A stretch of DNA of 64,000 bases. Origin: Gammaproteobacteria bacterium RIFCSPHIGHO2_12_FULL_63_22 (lineage in GTDB: Bacteria > Pseudomonadota > Gammaproteobacteria > Xanthomonadales > Xanthomonadaceae). The notes below the pieces were generated by a model. It had not been told where the DNA came from. It was given only the letters and a program-made list of their open reading frames with translations, and made no database searches. The number at the start of each line of letters is the position of its first letter. Within the stretch, counting starts at the first letter, position 1. Below, piece after piece: positions 1 through 8,803 of this stretch. The translations under genes and the position numbers were made by a program. Location: the NCBI GenBank assembly GCA_001801685.1, contig MGYJ01000054.1:20403-84402 (forward strand), read 5' to 3'.

Positions 1-1
1 A

Positions 2-3000
2 GAAGTCGCCGCGTTTGCCGAATTCGAGGTCGCCTCCGAACCCGTCGCGCAGCCTGCCGATGAATCGCTCGATGCTCTGTCGGACACCGCGCTGGCGGGA
101 ATGATTGCCGCCTACTCGACGGACGACGAAGCGCAAGCTGTTGCCAACGTCGAAGCCAGTCATGACTTCATCCTGTCCGATGAATTCCGTGATGACATCG
201 CCGCCTCCGAAGCCATGGCCGGCGCAGGTGGCGAGCGCGTTGCGCCGGCGTCGATGCAAGGCGAGGCGGATGAACCCGCTACGGTGCAAGTCGCCATCGG
301 TGACGAGTACTACGGCATGAGCCTGTCCGAACTCGAGGCGCTCACTGCGCCCGACGCCGCTCCAATGGTCGAAGCCGATGGCTTCGCCGACTTGCCCAGC
401 ATCAGCGACGTGCCTGCGTGGACCAGTGGCGTCGCGCCTGAAGTCGAGACCGAGCCGAAGTCCGCGGCTCCGGAATTCCTCGATCTTGCCCCCGAATTCG
501 CGGACCTGGAGGCGCTCGCCTCCAGCAACTTCGAACTCGATGTCGGCGAGCCCGAAGCGGCGCCCGCATCGGAACTGGAAACCGTGGCGGCGTTCGAATT
601 CGTCGATGAAGCGCCGGAACTGGTTGCCGAAGTCGAAGCAGCCTCCGAAGCGGTGGAGATTGCCGAAGACCAGCCGGTGGGCGAAGTCGAAGAACTTGCG
701 TCGATGGAAGAAGCCGAGCCGGCGATGGAAGCCGATTCCTTCGTCGCGATGGAAGTGGGCGGCGCAACCGAAGATCAAATCGTCGCCGAAGCCGAGACCG
801 AGACAGTCGCCGAGCCCGAGGCCGTCGCTGAAGTCGAAGCGGTCACCGAAGCCGAGGTCGAAGCCGTCGCCGAGGTCGAAGAAGACGCCGAAGCCGAACT
901 CATCTTCGAAGATTCGCCCGAGGAAATCGCCGAGGCAGCCGTTGCTGCCACGCCGCAAGCGGTTGCCGCCGAGCCCGTTCGCCAGCAGCGTCCGTCGGTG
1001 CCGACGGCGGTGGATCCGGAAAATCCGGACGCCGACCTGGACATGAGCGACCTCGACCCGGAACTGCTCGACCTGTTCCTGGAAGAGTCCAACGACATCC
1101 TCGACCATTGCGATGGCGTGCTGGCGCGCTTGCGCGAGCAGGCCGAGGACCGCGACTCCATCGTCACCCTGCAACGTGACCTGCACACCCTGAAGGGTGG
1201 CGCGCGCATGGCCGGCATCTACGCGGTCGGTGAACTGGGCCACGCAATGGAATCCCTGCTCGAGTCGGTGGCCGAAGGCCGCCAGCAACTCGACCAGACC
1301 GGCGTCGTGGTGCTTGAACGCGGCTTCGATAGCCTGCACGCCATGGTCGCCCGCATCGGCGAGCGCAAGGCCGTTTCAACGCCTGTCGGACTGATCGCGC
1401 AAGTGGAAGCGCTGTCCGAGGGTCGTTCGCTCGACCTGGCCGAAGGCGCTGAAACGGTCGCCGCTGCCCCGGCACCGGTGCGTCCGCGCACCGAAACAGC
1501 GACCCTCGAGGCGCTGTCCGCGCCGCTGGACGAGCTGGGTGCGGAAGACGAAATGACCGGCGTTCGCGCGCCGCAGGAACAGGTCCGAATCCGCGCCGAC
1601 CTGCTCGATCGACTGGTGAACTACGCCGGTGAGGTCGCCATCTATCGCGCGCGACTGGAACAGCAGTTGGGCGCGTTCCGAAGCAACCTTGGCGAACTCA
1701 ACCAGACCACCACGCGACTGCGCGAGCAGCTGCGCCGCCTGGACATCGAGACCGAGGCGCAGATCATCGCGCGCTACCAGCGCGAGGGCGAAGCCAACGA
1801 CGAGCGCTTCGATCCGCTGGAACTCGACCGCTTCACCAACCAGCAGCAGCTGACCCGTGCGCTGAACGAGTCTGCCAACGACTTGGTCAACCTGCAGGGC
1901 GTGCTGGACGAATTGACCCGCCAGTACGAAACCTTGCTGTTGCAGCAGTCGCGAGTAAGTTCGGACCTGCAGGAAGGCCTGATGCGTACGCGCATGGTGC
2001 CCTTTGATGCGCTGGTGCCGCGCCTGCGCCGCGTGCTGCGCCAGGCTGCGACCGATACCGGCAAGCAAGTCCAGCTGAAAGTGGACGGTGCGTCCGGCGA
2101 AATGGATCGCAACGTCCTCGATCGCATGACCGCGCCGCTCGAACACATGCTGCGCAACGCCATGGCCCACGGCCTGGAGCTGCCGGATGTTCGTCGCAAG
2201 GCCGGCAAGCCCGAGGAGGGCACGGTCCGCATCGCGGTGCATCGTGAAGGATCCGAAGTCGTGCTGAAGGTCAGCGACGACGGCATCGGCCTGAACAAGA
2301 AGGCGATTCGTGACAAGGCGCTCGAGCGCGGGCTGATCAAGCCCGATGCCGAACTGTCCGATGAGGCGCTTTACAGCCTGATCCTCGAAACCGGCTTCTC
2401 CACCGCCGAAACCGTCAGCCGCCTGTCCGGCCGCGGCGTCGGCATGGACGTGGTCTACAGCGAAATCCGCCAGCTCGGCGGCACCCTGCAGATCCACTCG
2501 ACCGAAGGCAAGGGCAGTGAATTCGTCATCCGCCTGCCGTTTACGCTGGCGGTTACCCAAGCCGTATTCGTCAAGATCGGCGACACCAGCTTTGCGGTGC
2601 CGATTGCATCCGTGCAAGGCGTGGGCCGCATCGCCCGCACCGACCTCGACAAGCAGTTGGCTACGGAGAACCCGGTCTTCAATTACGCAGGCGAGGACTA
2701 CGCGATCCACGACCTGGGCACCCTGATCGGGCACGCCCCGGCCAAGGCGCAGGACAGCTTGCAGATGCCGTTGCTGCTCGCCCGGTCCGGCGAATTGCGT
2801 ACCGCCATCTCGATCGACCAGGTGCTCGGCAGCCGCGAAATCGTGGTGAAGCCGGTCGGCCCGCAGGTCAACTCGGTGCCCGGCATCTTCGGCGCCACCA
2901 TCATGGGTGACGGCCGCGTGGTCGTGATCCTGGACGTCGCGCCGCTGGTGCGTCGCCAGACTGCGATCATCCGCGACATCACGCCCGTCGCACCCGCGCC

Positions 3001-3400
3001 GGTGGTTGCCACGCGCCGCGTGCCGGTAGTGATGGTGGTGGACGATTCCATCACCATGCGCAAGGTCACCGGCCGCGTGCTGGAGCGCAACAACATGGAA
3101 GTGCTGACGGCGAAGGACGGCGTGGACGCCGTCGAGAAGATGGCCGAACGCGTGCCCGACCTGGTCCTGCTCGACATCGAAATGCCGCGCATGGACGGTT
3201 ACGAAGTTGCGCAGAACATGAAGTCCGATCCGCGCCTGAAAGACGTGCCGATCATCATGATCACTTCGCGTACCGGCGAAAAGCATCGCCAGCGCGCCAT
3301 GGACATCGGCGTTGACCGCTATCTCGGCAAGCCGTACCAGGAGCCCGAACTGATGCGCAATGTGTTCGAGATGCTGGGCCTGGAGGCTGTCAATGGCTGA
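2..3400 (+). CDS. chpA: ChpA/PilL-type hybrid histidine kinase of the type IV pilus chemosensory system (5' end outside window)
   Basis: The frame is open to the left edge, so the start is missing. The visible part begins with a long acidic Glu/Ala/Val-rich linker (to about nt 1030). An Hpt domain follows, with its phospho-accepting His at nt 1184 in LHTLKGGARMAG. Then come a dimerisation/P4 kinase domain (N box near nt 2140-2180, DDGIGL near 2276, GRGVGMDVV near 2430), a CheW-like domain (about 2540-2960) and a C-terminal receiver with its Asp at nt 3173. This order is that of ChpA/PilL, which controls type IV pilus motility. Only one Hpt is visible; ChpA proteins often carry several, so others may lie upstream. 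The stop overlaps the next gene's start. The family call is firm; the exact symbol (chpA or pilL) is inferred from the two genes that follow. Confidence 0.9.
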   Translation, partial: EVAAFAEFEVASEPVAQPADESLDALSDTALAGMIAAYSTDDEAQAVANVEASHDFILSDEFRDDIAASEAMAGAGGERVAPASMQGEADEPATVQVAIGDEYYGMSLSELEALTAPDAAPMVEADGFADLPSISDVPAWTSGVAPEVETEPKSAAPEFLDLAPEFADLEALASSNFELDVGEPEAAPASELETVAAFEFVDEAPELVAEVEAASEAVEIAEDQPVGEVEELASMEEAEPAMEADSFVAMEVGGATEDQIVAEAETETVAEPEAVAEVEAVTEAEVEAVAEVEEDAEAELIFEDSPEEIAEAAVAATPQAVAAEPVRQQRPSVPTAVDPENPDADLDMSDLDPELLDLFLEESNDILDHCDGVLARLREQAEDRDSIVTLQRDLHTLKGGARMAGIYAVGELGHAMESLLESVAEGRQQLDQTGVVVLERGFDSLHAMVARIGERKAVSTPVGLIAQVEALSEGRSLDLAEGAETVAAAPAPVRPRTETATLEALSAPLDELGAEDEMTGVRAPQEQVRIRADLLDRLVNYAGEVAIYRARLEQQLGAFRSNLGELNQTTTRLREQLRRLDIETEAQIIARYQREGEANDERFDPLELDRFTNQQQLTRALNESANDLVNLQGVLDELTRQYETLLLQQSRVSSDLQEGLMRTRMVPFDALVPRLRRVLRQAATDTGKQVQLKVDGASGEMDRNVLDRMTAPLEHMLRNAMAHGLELPDVRRKAGKPEEGTVRIAVHREGSEVVLKVSDDGIGLNKKAIRDKALERGLIKPDAELSDEALYSLILETGFSTAETVSRLSGRGVGMDVVYSEIRQLGGTLQIHSTEGKGSEFVIRLPFTLAVTQAVFVKIGDTSFAVPIASVQGVGRIARTDLDKQLATENPVFNYAGEDYAIHDLGTLIGHAPAKAQDSLQMPLLLARSGELRTAISIDQVLGSREIVVKPVGPQVNSVPGIFGATIMGDGRVVVILDVAPLVRRQTAIIRDITPVAPAPVVATRRVPVVMVVDDSITMRKVTGRVLERNNMEVLTAKDGVDAVEKMAERVPDLVLLDIEMPRMDGYEVAQNMKSDPRLKDVPIIMITSRTGEKHRQRAMDIGVDRYLGKPYQEPELMRNVFEMLGLEAVNG

Positions 3401-4859
3401 GGACGGCGTTCGCGTCGCCCTGCTGGCCCGCGCAGGCAAGGCACGCGATCAACTGCGCACCGCGCTCGATGAGGCTGGCGCCAGTGTCGTGGCGGAAGGC
3501 GATCCGCTGCAGCTGGACCCCGCTGAGGTCGCCGCCGCGAATCCAAACTACTACCTCGTCAGCCTCGAACCCGCCATCGAAACGGCGCTGGAACGATTCG
3601 ACGACCTGCTGGCCGCACCCGGCGTCGAAGTGATGTTCGACGATGCGGAAGTCACCTCGAAACTCGACGGCTGGGACCTGAATCGCTGGGCCCGGCACCT
3701 GGCCAGCAAGATGCTTGGCCACGAGGACATGCCGCCGGTGCCCGCAGATTCGCCGGCCTGGCCGGAGGCCGAACTGTCGGAAACCGGCGCGCCGCCCACG
3801 CCCGCACAATTGATGGACGATGCCCGGCTCGAGGACTACACGGCCGACACCGTTGCCCTGGCCGACTCGGTTCCGATGAGCGCCTCGCTGGCGACGCCGG
3901 ACATGGGCCTCGACATGGACATGGACCTCGACTTGTCGAGCCTTGATTTCGATCTCCCGCCTGCGGCCGCGCAGGTCCCCGATCCGGCACCCGCACAGGC
4001 GCAAGCGCAGGACACGGAATTCGGCGACCTCGACTTCGACGAATCGGTCAGCTTCTCCAGTTTTTCGACGGCCGAACCGGTAGCCGGCGATCTCGATGCC
4101 GACGTGGCCGAACTGGCCGCACAGCTGGAAGCCTTCGACAAGCGCGACCATGCCGCGGCCACCCCCGTTGCCACGTCGATGACGATGGAAGAAGAATCGA
4201 TTGAAGCCATTGCCGTGGTCGTAGCACCTGCCGCAGCCGCCACACCGAGTTTTGATTTCAGCAACCTGGCCCTGGCGCCGATGGAAAGCGATGCGCCCGC
4301 GATGGCGATTGCCTCGTCGCCGTTGCCGTCGTCCGCCGGCCTGGGCGCCGTGGTGATCCTTGCCGGACTGGGCGGACCCGATGCGGTGCGCCAGTTGCTG
4401 TCGAGCTTGCCCGAATCGCTGTCCGTGCCCGTGTTGCTCTATCAGCACCTGGAAGTGGGCAAGCACGAGCGGCTCGTCGAACAGCTGGCGAAAATAAGCA
4501 AGCTGCCGGTCGTGCTCGCGCTGGACGGTGGCTCGCCGGAAGGGGGCAAGGTGACGTTGCTGCCCGCGGGTCTTTCCGCGCAGGCGAGCGATGGCAACCT
4601 GTCGTTTTCCGCCGGCACGCTTGCCAGCCTGCTGGTCGCGGTTTCCGCGCCTGAAAGCATGGTGATCGTGCTTAGCGGCGCCGATGCACAACTCGTTCCC
4701 GCCATCCTCGCGGTTCGCGACGGTGGCGGGTTGGTGCTCGCCCAGGACCCGGAAGTCTGTTTCGATTCCGCCGCGGCCGACGCCATGCAGCGACAGGGCG
4801 CGCCCGTCTATCCGGCGTTGGGCCTTGCACGGCAGATTGCCGCGCGCTGGCCGGCTTGA
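3393..4859 (+). CDS. CheB/ChpB-like protein with apparently lost methylesterase active site
   Basis: 488 residues; the ATG lies inside the end of the upstream kinase gene. The N-terminal ~100 residues resemble a receiver in outline but lack a phosphorylation site. An Asp/Ala-rich linker follows, with Met-Asp repeats near nt 3900-3940. The last ~190 residues follow the CheB methylesterase fold: a strand ending in LAGLGGPDA, then LLYQHLE with the usual His, then VLSGADAQL, and a C-terminal QDPEVCFDS segment. In CheB the first motif is GASTGG with the nucleophilic Ser; here no Ser is present, and the GMGxDG Asp motif is altered. It sits where the chp operon carries chpB. It is probably an adaptation or scaffold protein rather than an active methylesterase; that functional reading is inference. 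Confidence 0.75.
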   Translation: MAEDGVRVALLARAGKARDQLRTALDEAGASVVAEGDPLQLDPAEVAAANPNYYLVSLEPAIETALERFDDLLAAPGVEVMFDDAEVTSKLDGWDLNRWARHLASKMLGHEDMPPVPADSPAWPEAELSETGAPPTPAQLMDDARLEDYTADTVALADSVPMSASLATPDMGLDMDMDLDLSSLDFDLPPAAAQVPDPAPAQAQAQDTEFGDLDFDESVSFSSFSTAEPVAGDLDADVAELAAQLEAFDKRDHAAATPVATSMTMEEESIEAIAVVVAPAAAATPSFDFSNLALAPMESDAPAMAIASSPLPSSAGLGAVVILAGLGGPDAVRQLLSSLPESLSVPVLLYQHLEVGKHERLVEQLAKISKLPVVLALDGGSPEGGKVTLLPAGLSAQASDGNLSFSAGTLASLLVAVSAPESMVIVLSGADAQLVPAILAVRDGGGLVLAQDPEVCFDSAAADAMQRQGAPVYPALGLARQIAARWPA

Positions 4860-4875
4860 TCCAAGGAGATTTCAC

Positions 4876-5343
4876 ATGAATGCCCCGATCCGCGACATCC
4901 GAGGCGTGTTGATCAGCGTCAACCAGGGCCGCCTGTTGCTGCCCAACGCATCGGTGGCCGAAGTGATCACCTTCTCCGAGCCGGAGCCGGTGGAAAACGC
5001 ACCCTCGTGGATGCTCGGCCAGATTCGCTGGCGCGGCTGGCGCCTGCCGCTGCTGTCGTTTTCCCGATTCGCAGGTTGGTCCGACGAAGAAGGACAGATT
5101 GGCGCGAAAGTGGTGGTGCTCAAAGCCTTGGGCGGAAATCCGAAGCTGCCTTATTTCGCCGTGCTGTCCCAGGGCTTCCCGCGCCTGGTCACGGTGGCGC
5201 ATTCCGCGCTGTCGGAAACCGGGCAGAAGGACCTGCCGGTCGGCATCCACTCGATGGTGATGTTGAACGATGACGCCGCGGCCGTGCCCGACCTCGCTGG
5301 CCTCGAAACACTGATCGACAAGGCGCTGACGCAAGCCGCCTGA
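4876..5343 (+). CDS. chpC: CheW-like coupling protein of the pilus chemosensory operon
   Basis: 155 residues, essentially one CheW domain. CheW proteins link the chemoreceptor to the CheA-type kinase in the cytoplasm. The start is fixed by an AAGGAG ribosome site at nt 4863-4868, eight bases before the ATG. The gene ends the chp run: kinase, CheB-like, CheW-like. The P. aeruginosa order chpA-chpB-chpC supports the symbol. It meets rsmE tail to tail with six bases between the stops and no terminator-like hairpin. Confidence 0.8.
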   Translation: MNAPIRDIRGVLISVNQGRLLLPNASVAEVITFSEPEPVENAPSWMLGQIRWRGWRLPLLSFSRFAGWSDEEGQIGAKVVVLKALGGNPKLPYFAVLSQGFPRLVTVAHSALSETGQKDLPVGIHSMVMLNDDAAAVPDLAGLETLIDKALTQAA

Positions 5344-5349
5344 CCGGCC

Positions 5350-6084
5350 CTAGCGCCAGTCTCCGAACAAGGCATTGATGGCGGCGAGGGCCGCGAGTCC
5401 AGCCGTTTCCGTACGAAGTATCCGCGGGCCCAGGCGCAAGCCCTGGTAGCCTGCCGCGCGCAATACCAAGCGGTCGCGTTCCGACAATCCACCTTCAGGC
5501 CCGATCAGCAAAGTCACCCGCTGGCCGGGCGCGATGCCTGCATCGGCGATGCCTTTTTCGGCGAGTGGGTCGAGGATGAATCGCAGTCCTGGCGTCGGGT
5601 CGCTGGCGAAAGTCGCCAGGGACTGCGGCTCCATCACCTCGGGCACGCGCGCCCGGCCACTCTGCTCGCAGGCCGACACCACCACGCCCCGCCAATGCAG
5701 CATGCGCTTGGCTGCGCGCTCGTTGTCGAGGCGGACCTCGGTGCGCTCGGTGATGACCGGCGCAATGCGGATCACGCCAAGTTCGGTGGCCTTCTGCAGG
5801 ATCAGGTCCATCTTTTCGCCGCGGGCGATGCCTTGCGCCAACGTCAGGTGCAAGCCCGACTCGTTGTCTACACGACACTGCGTGAGTACCTGCACCTCGG
5901 CAGCCTTCTTCGACAGTGAAGATATTTTCGCCGTGTAGTCGAACCCATCCCCGTTGAACAATGTCACCGGATCACCCAGCCCCAATCGAAGCACGCGCAC
6001 CAGGTGCGCCACGGCATCCTCGGGCAAGGCAACTATCGCGCCTTCAGCCAGCGCTGCATCCACGTAATGGCGCACGACACGCAT
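5350..6084 (-). CDS. rsmE: 16S rRNA (uracil(1498)-N(3))-methyltransferase RsmE
   Basis: 244 residues, the normal length for RsmE, which methylates N3 of U1498 in 16S rRNA using S-adenosylmethionine. It has an N-terminal PUA-like region (about 1-70) and a C-terminal SPOUT knot with the diagnostic LLIGPEGGLS (residues 192-201) and LGPRILRTETA (218-228). The ATG at 6084 overlaps the bioA stop as TGATG, so the two genes are probably translationally coupled. The frame continues upstream inside bioA, but residue homology starts at MRVVRHYV. Confidence 0.95.
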   Translation of the reverse strand: MRVVRHYVDAALAEGAIVALPEDAVAHLVRVLRLGLGDPVTLFNGDGFDYTAKISSLSKKAAEVQVLTQCRVDNESGLHLTLAQGIARGEKMDLILQKATELGVIRIAPVITERTEVRLDNERAAKRMLHWRGVVVSACEQSGRARVPEVMEPQSLATFASDPTPGLRFILDPLAEKGIADAGIAPGQRVTLLIGPEGGLSERDRLVLRAAGYQGLRLGPRILRTETAGLAALAAINALFGDWR

Positions 6085-7463
6085 CAGTCGGTCATCCTCT
6101 CGATGGCGCCGGTGGTGATCCGTGCCAACTGTTGCAGGGCGGCCTCGTCGATGCAATACGGCGGCATCCAGTACAACACCTCACCGAGTGGGCGCAGCAG
6201 CACGCCGTTGTCCAGTGCATGGCGATAGCCACGAAGGCCGCGCTTCTCGCGCGGGTCATAATGGCGCCGCGTGGCTCGATGGGCCACCACCTCGATCGCC
6301 AGGATCATTCCCGTCTGGCGGACATCCGCGACATGGGGATGGGCGCGCAAGGGCTCGGCGAGGGCCGCCATCCGGCCAGCGGTGATCCGGTTTTTTTCCA
6401 GCACGGGCTCCGACTGGAATATTGAAAGCGAAGCCAGCGCCGCCGCGCAGCCGAGCGGATTGCCCGTGTAACTATGCGAATGCAGGAAGGCGCGGTCGCG
6501 GCTTTCGTCGAGGAAGGCTTCATAGACGTCGCTGGTGGTCAGCACCGCGGACATCGGCATGAATCCGCCGGTCAGCCCCTTCGACAGGCACAGGAAATCA
6601 GGCGTGATGCCGGCTTGCTCGCAGGCGAACATCGTGCCGCTGCGGCCGAAGCCCACGGCGATTTCGTCGGCGATCAGGTGCGCGCCGTGTGCGCTGCAGA
6701 TTTCCCGCGCGCGCCGCACGTAGGCGGGGTGGTGCATGCGCATGCCGCCGGCACATTGCACCAGGGGCTCGAGGATCAGCGCACAGATCTCGCCTTCATT
6801 GTCTTCGAACAAGGCCAGCAGCTGGTCGGCGCGGCGCAAGGCGCATTGTTCAGCCGTCTCCCCGGGGGCCGCGTCGTAGGCGTCGGGCGAGGGTGCGAAC
6901 AGCGGCGTCAGCAGGAGCGGGGCATAGGTGCGGCGGTACAGCGGAATGTCACCCATGGACAGCGCGCCCAGCGTTTCGCCGTGGTAGCCGTTTTCCAGCG
7001 CGACGAATCGGCGACGCTTGCTGTCGCCGCGATTGAGGTGCGCATGGAAACTCATCTTCAGCGCGATTTCCACGGCCGCCGAGCCATTGTCGGCATAGAA
7101 CACCCGCGCCAGGCCCGGGGGCGCGACCCTCAGCAACGACTCCGCCAGCAGTACCGCAGGCTCGTGGGTGAATCCGGCGAAGATCACATGCTCGAGTTCC
7201 TGCGCCTGCCGCGCGATGGCAGCGGCGATGCGCGGCTCGCCATGGCCAAACAGGTTGGTCCACCACGAACTCACCGCGTCCAGGTAGCGATGGCCGTCCA
7301 CGCCCTCCAGCCAGGCGCCGCGACCCCGCCGGATCGGCACCAGCGGCAGTGCATCCGGATGCTCGGCCATTTGCGTGCATGGATGCCACAGCACGGCAAG
7401 GTCACGCGCCCGGAGCCGGGCCGCCTCTGCTAGCATCTGTGCTTCGTTTTTATCTTCCTGCAT
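6084..7463 (-). CDS. bioA: adenosylmethionine-8-amino-7-oxononanoate aminotransferase (biotin synthesis)
   Basis: 459 residues. BioA transfers an amino group from S-adenosylmethionine to KAPA, giving DAPA, the third pathway step. It is a class III PLP aminotransferase: SSWWTNLFGHG near residues 65-74, the DE of IADEIAVGFG near 264-273, and the PLP lysine K295 in LCLSKGLTGG. Two starts are possible: ATG at 7463 (used here) or ATG at 7436, nine codons in. With the first, only six bases separate it from the divergent nudE start, so promoters must lie inside coding sequence. No other bio gene is in the window, so it stands apart from any bioBFCD cluster. Confidence 0.93.
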   Translation of the reverse strand: MQEDKNEAQMLAEAARLRARDLAVLWHPCTQMAEHPDALPLVPIRRGRGAWLEGVDGHRYLDAVSSWWTNLFGHGEPRIAAAIARQAQELEHVIFAGFTHEPAVLLAESLLRVAPPGLARVFYADNGSAAVEIALKMSFHAHLNRGDSKRRRFVALENGYHGETLGALSMGDIPLYRRTYAPLLLTPLFAPSPDAYDAAPGETAEQCALRRADQLLALFEDNEGEICALILEPLVQCAGGMRMHHPAYVRRAREICSAHGAHLIADEIAVGFGRSGTMFACEQAGITPDFLCLSKGLTGGFMPMSAVLTTSDVYEAFLDESRDRAFLHSHSYTGNPLGCAAALASLSIFQSEPVLEKNRITAGRMAALAEPLRAHPHVADVRQTGMILAIEVVAHRATRRHYDPREKRGLRGYRHALDNGVLLRPLGEVLYWMPPYCIDEAALQQLARITTGAIERMTD

Positions 7464-7469
7464 GCGTAC

Positions 7470-8018
7470 ATGATCACACCGATCCTGCCAATCATCCATG
7501 GCCGCCAGGAGCACGAATCGGGCGGCTACCGCCGCGAAACCATCGACCTGGAGTTCTCCAATGGCGAGCGGCGCAAGTACGAGCGCATCTCCAGCCGCGG
7601 CCATGGCGCGGTGATGATCGCGGCGATTCCAGAGCCCGGCACCATCCTGTTGATCCGAGAATACGCCGCAGGCGTGCATCGCTACGAATTGGGCCTGCCC
7701 AAGGGCCGCCTGGACGCCGGCGAAACCGTGCTCGACGCCGCCAACCGCGAATTGAAGGAAGAAACCGGCTTCGGCGCGCGCAAGCTCACGCACCTGCGCT
7801 CGATCACCCTCGCGCCCGGCTACATGACCCACGAAATCCAGCTGGTGCTCGCCGAGGACCTGTATCCCGAGCGCCTGGCCGGCGACGAACCCGAGGAGCT
7901 CGAAGTGATTCCCTGGAAACTCGATGCCTTGCACGAGCTGGTGCTGCGTGAGGATTGTTCCGAAGGCCGGTCGCTGGCGGGCATGTTCATCGTGCGCGAA
8001 GTGTTGGCCCAGCGATGA
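7470..8018 (+). CDS. nudE: ADP compounds hydrolase NudE (Nudix)
   Basis: 182 residues. NudE hydrolyses ADP-ribose, NADH and diadenosine polyphosphates, keeping toxic nucleotide by-products low. The Nudix box is complete: GRLDAGE, seven residues, then RELKEETGF. IDLEFSNGERRKYER near residue 25 and LYPERLAGDEPEEL near 130 match the NudE subgroup as I recall it from E. coli. Its ATGA end overlaps the start of cysQ, and mazG follows, forming a nucleotide house-cleaning operon. The start is six bases from the divergent bioA start. Confidence 0.9.
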   Translation: MITPILPIIHGRQEHESGGYRRETIDLEFSNGERRKYERISSRGHGAVMIAAIPEPGTILLIREYAAGVHRYELGLPKGRLDAGETVLDAANRELKEETGFGARKLTHLRSITLAPGYMTHEIQLVLAEDLYPERLAGDEPEELEVIPWKLDALHELVLREDCSEGRSLAGMFIVREVLAQR

Positions 8019-8803
8019 CGCCGGAAATGCGCGACGTGGTGCTGCAGCTGGCGCGCGACGCCGGCGCCGCGATCATGAAGGTGTACGTGCAGGATTTCGC
8101 TGTCGAGCACAAGGATGACCGGTCGCCACTGACCGCCGCCGACATGGCCTCGCACCACCTGATCGTCGCCGGCCTCGAAGCCCTGACCCCGGACGTGCCG
8201 GTGTTGTCGGAAGAATCGAAGGACGTGCCCTGGGAAGTACGCTCGACATGGCGTCGCTACTGGCTGGTGGACCCGCTGGACGGCACCCGCGAATTCGTGA
8301 AGAAGAATGGCGAATTCACCGTCAACATCGCGCTGATCGAGGACGGCGTTTCCGTTTTCGGCGTGGTCTACGCGCCGGCGCTGGACGAAATGCATTATGG
8401 CGAGCGCGGTCGCGGCGCCTTCATCTGCGATGCCGGCGAGCACTTGCCGATCGCCTCGCGGCGGCCCGCTGCCGCGCCACTGCACGTGGCCGCCAGTCGC
8501 TCGCACATGGATGCGCGCAGCGCCGCCGCCATCGATCGCATGGGCGAAGTGCAACTGCTGGGCATGGGCTCGTCACTGAAATTCTGCCGCATGGCGGAAG
8601 CCAGACTCGACGTTTATCCGCGTTTCGCGCCCACTTCCGAATGGGACACGGCCGCTGGGCAATGCGTGCTGGAGGCCGCGGGCGGCGCGGTGATTACGCT
8701 CGATGGCGCACCCCTGGCCTACAACAGCAAGCCTTCGTTGCTCAATCCCGATTTCCTGGCGCTGGGTGATCCGACGCTGCCATGGAGGGATTGGCTTGGC
8801 TGA
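8015..8803 (+). CDS. cysQ: 3'(2'),5'-bisphosphate nucleotidase CysQ
   Basis: 262 residues. CysQ dephosphorylates PAP (adenosine 3',5'-bisphosphate), the by-product of sulfate activation and sulfotransfer. It belongs to the lithium-sensitive, Mg-dependent phosphatase family: the EE metal ligands lie in LSEESKD (about 64-70), DPLDGT at residues 86-91, and the C-terminal WDTAAGQCVLEAAGG motif. The ATG overlaps the nudE stop as ATGA. Pairing with nudE is, as I recall, also seen in pseudomonads. Confidence 0.93.
   Translation: MTPEMRDVVLQLARDAGAAIMKVYVQDFAVEHKDDRSPLTAADMASHHLIVAGLEALTPDVPVLSEESKDVPWEVRSTWRRYWLVDPLDGTREFVKKNGEFTVNIALIEDGVSVFGVVYAPALDEMHYGERGRGAFICDAGEHLPIASRRPAAAPLHVAASRSHMDARSAAAIDRMGEVQLLGMGSSLKFCRMAEARLDVYPRFAPTSEWDTAAGQCVLEAAGGAVITLDGAPLAYNSKPSLLNPDFLALGDPTLPWRDWLG

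Noticed and set aside
1376-3439. 687-codon open frame antisense to the chpA kinase gene
   Set aside because: His/Asp/Ala-rich composition typical of the complementary strand of GC-rich coding DNA; the sense frame has clear kinase and receiver motifs.
7464-7934. 157-codon N-terminal extension of bioA
   Set aside because: It runs antisense through nudE and has no aminotransferase similarity; the homology begins near 7436-7463.
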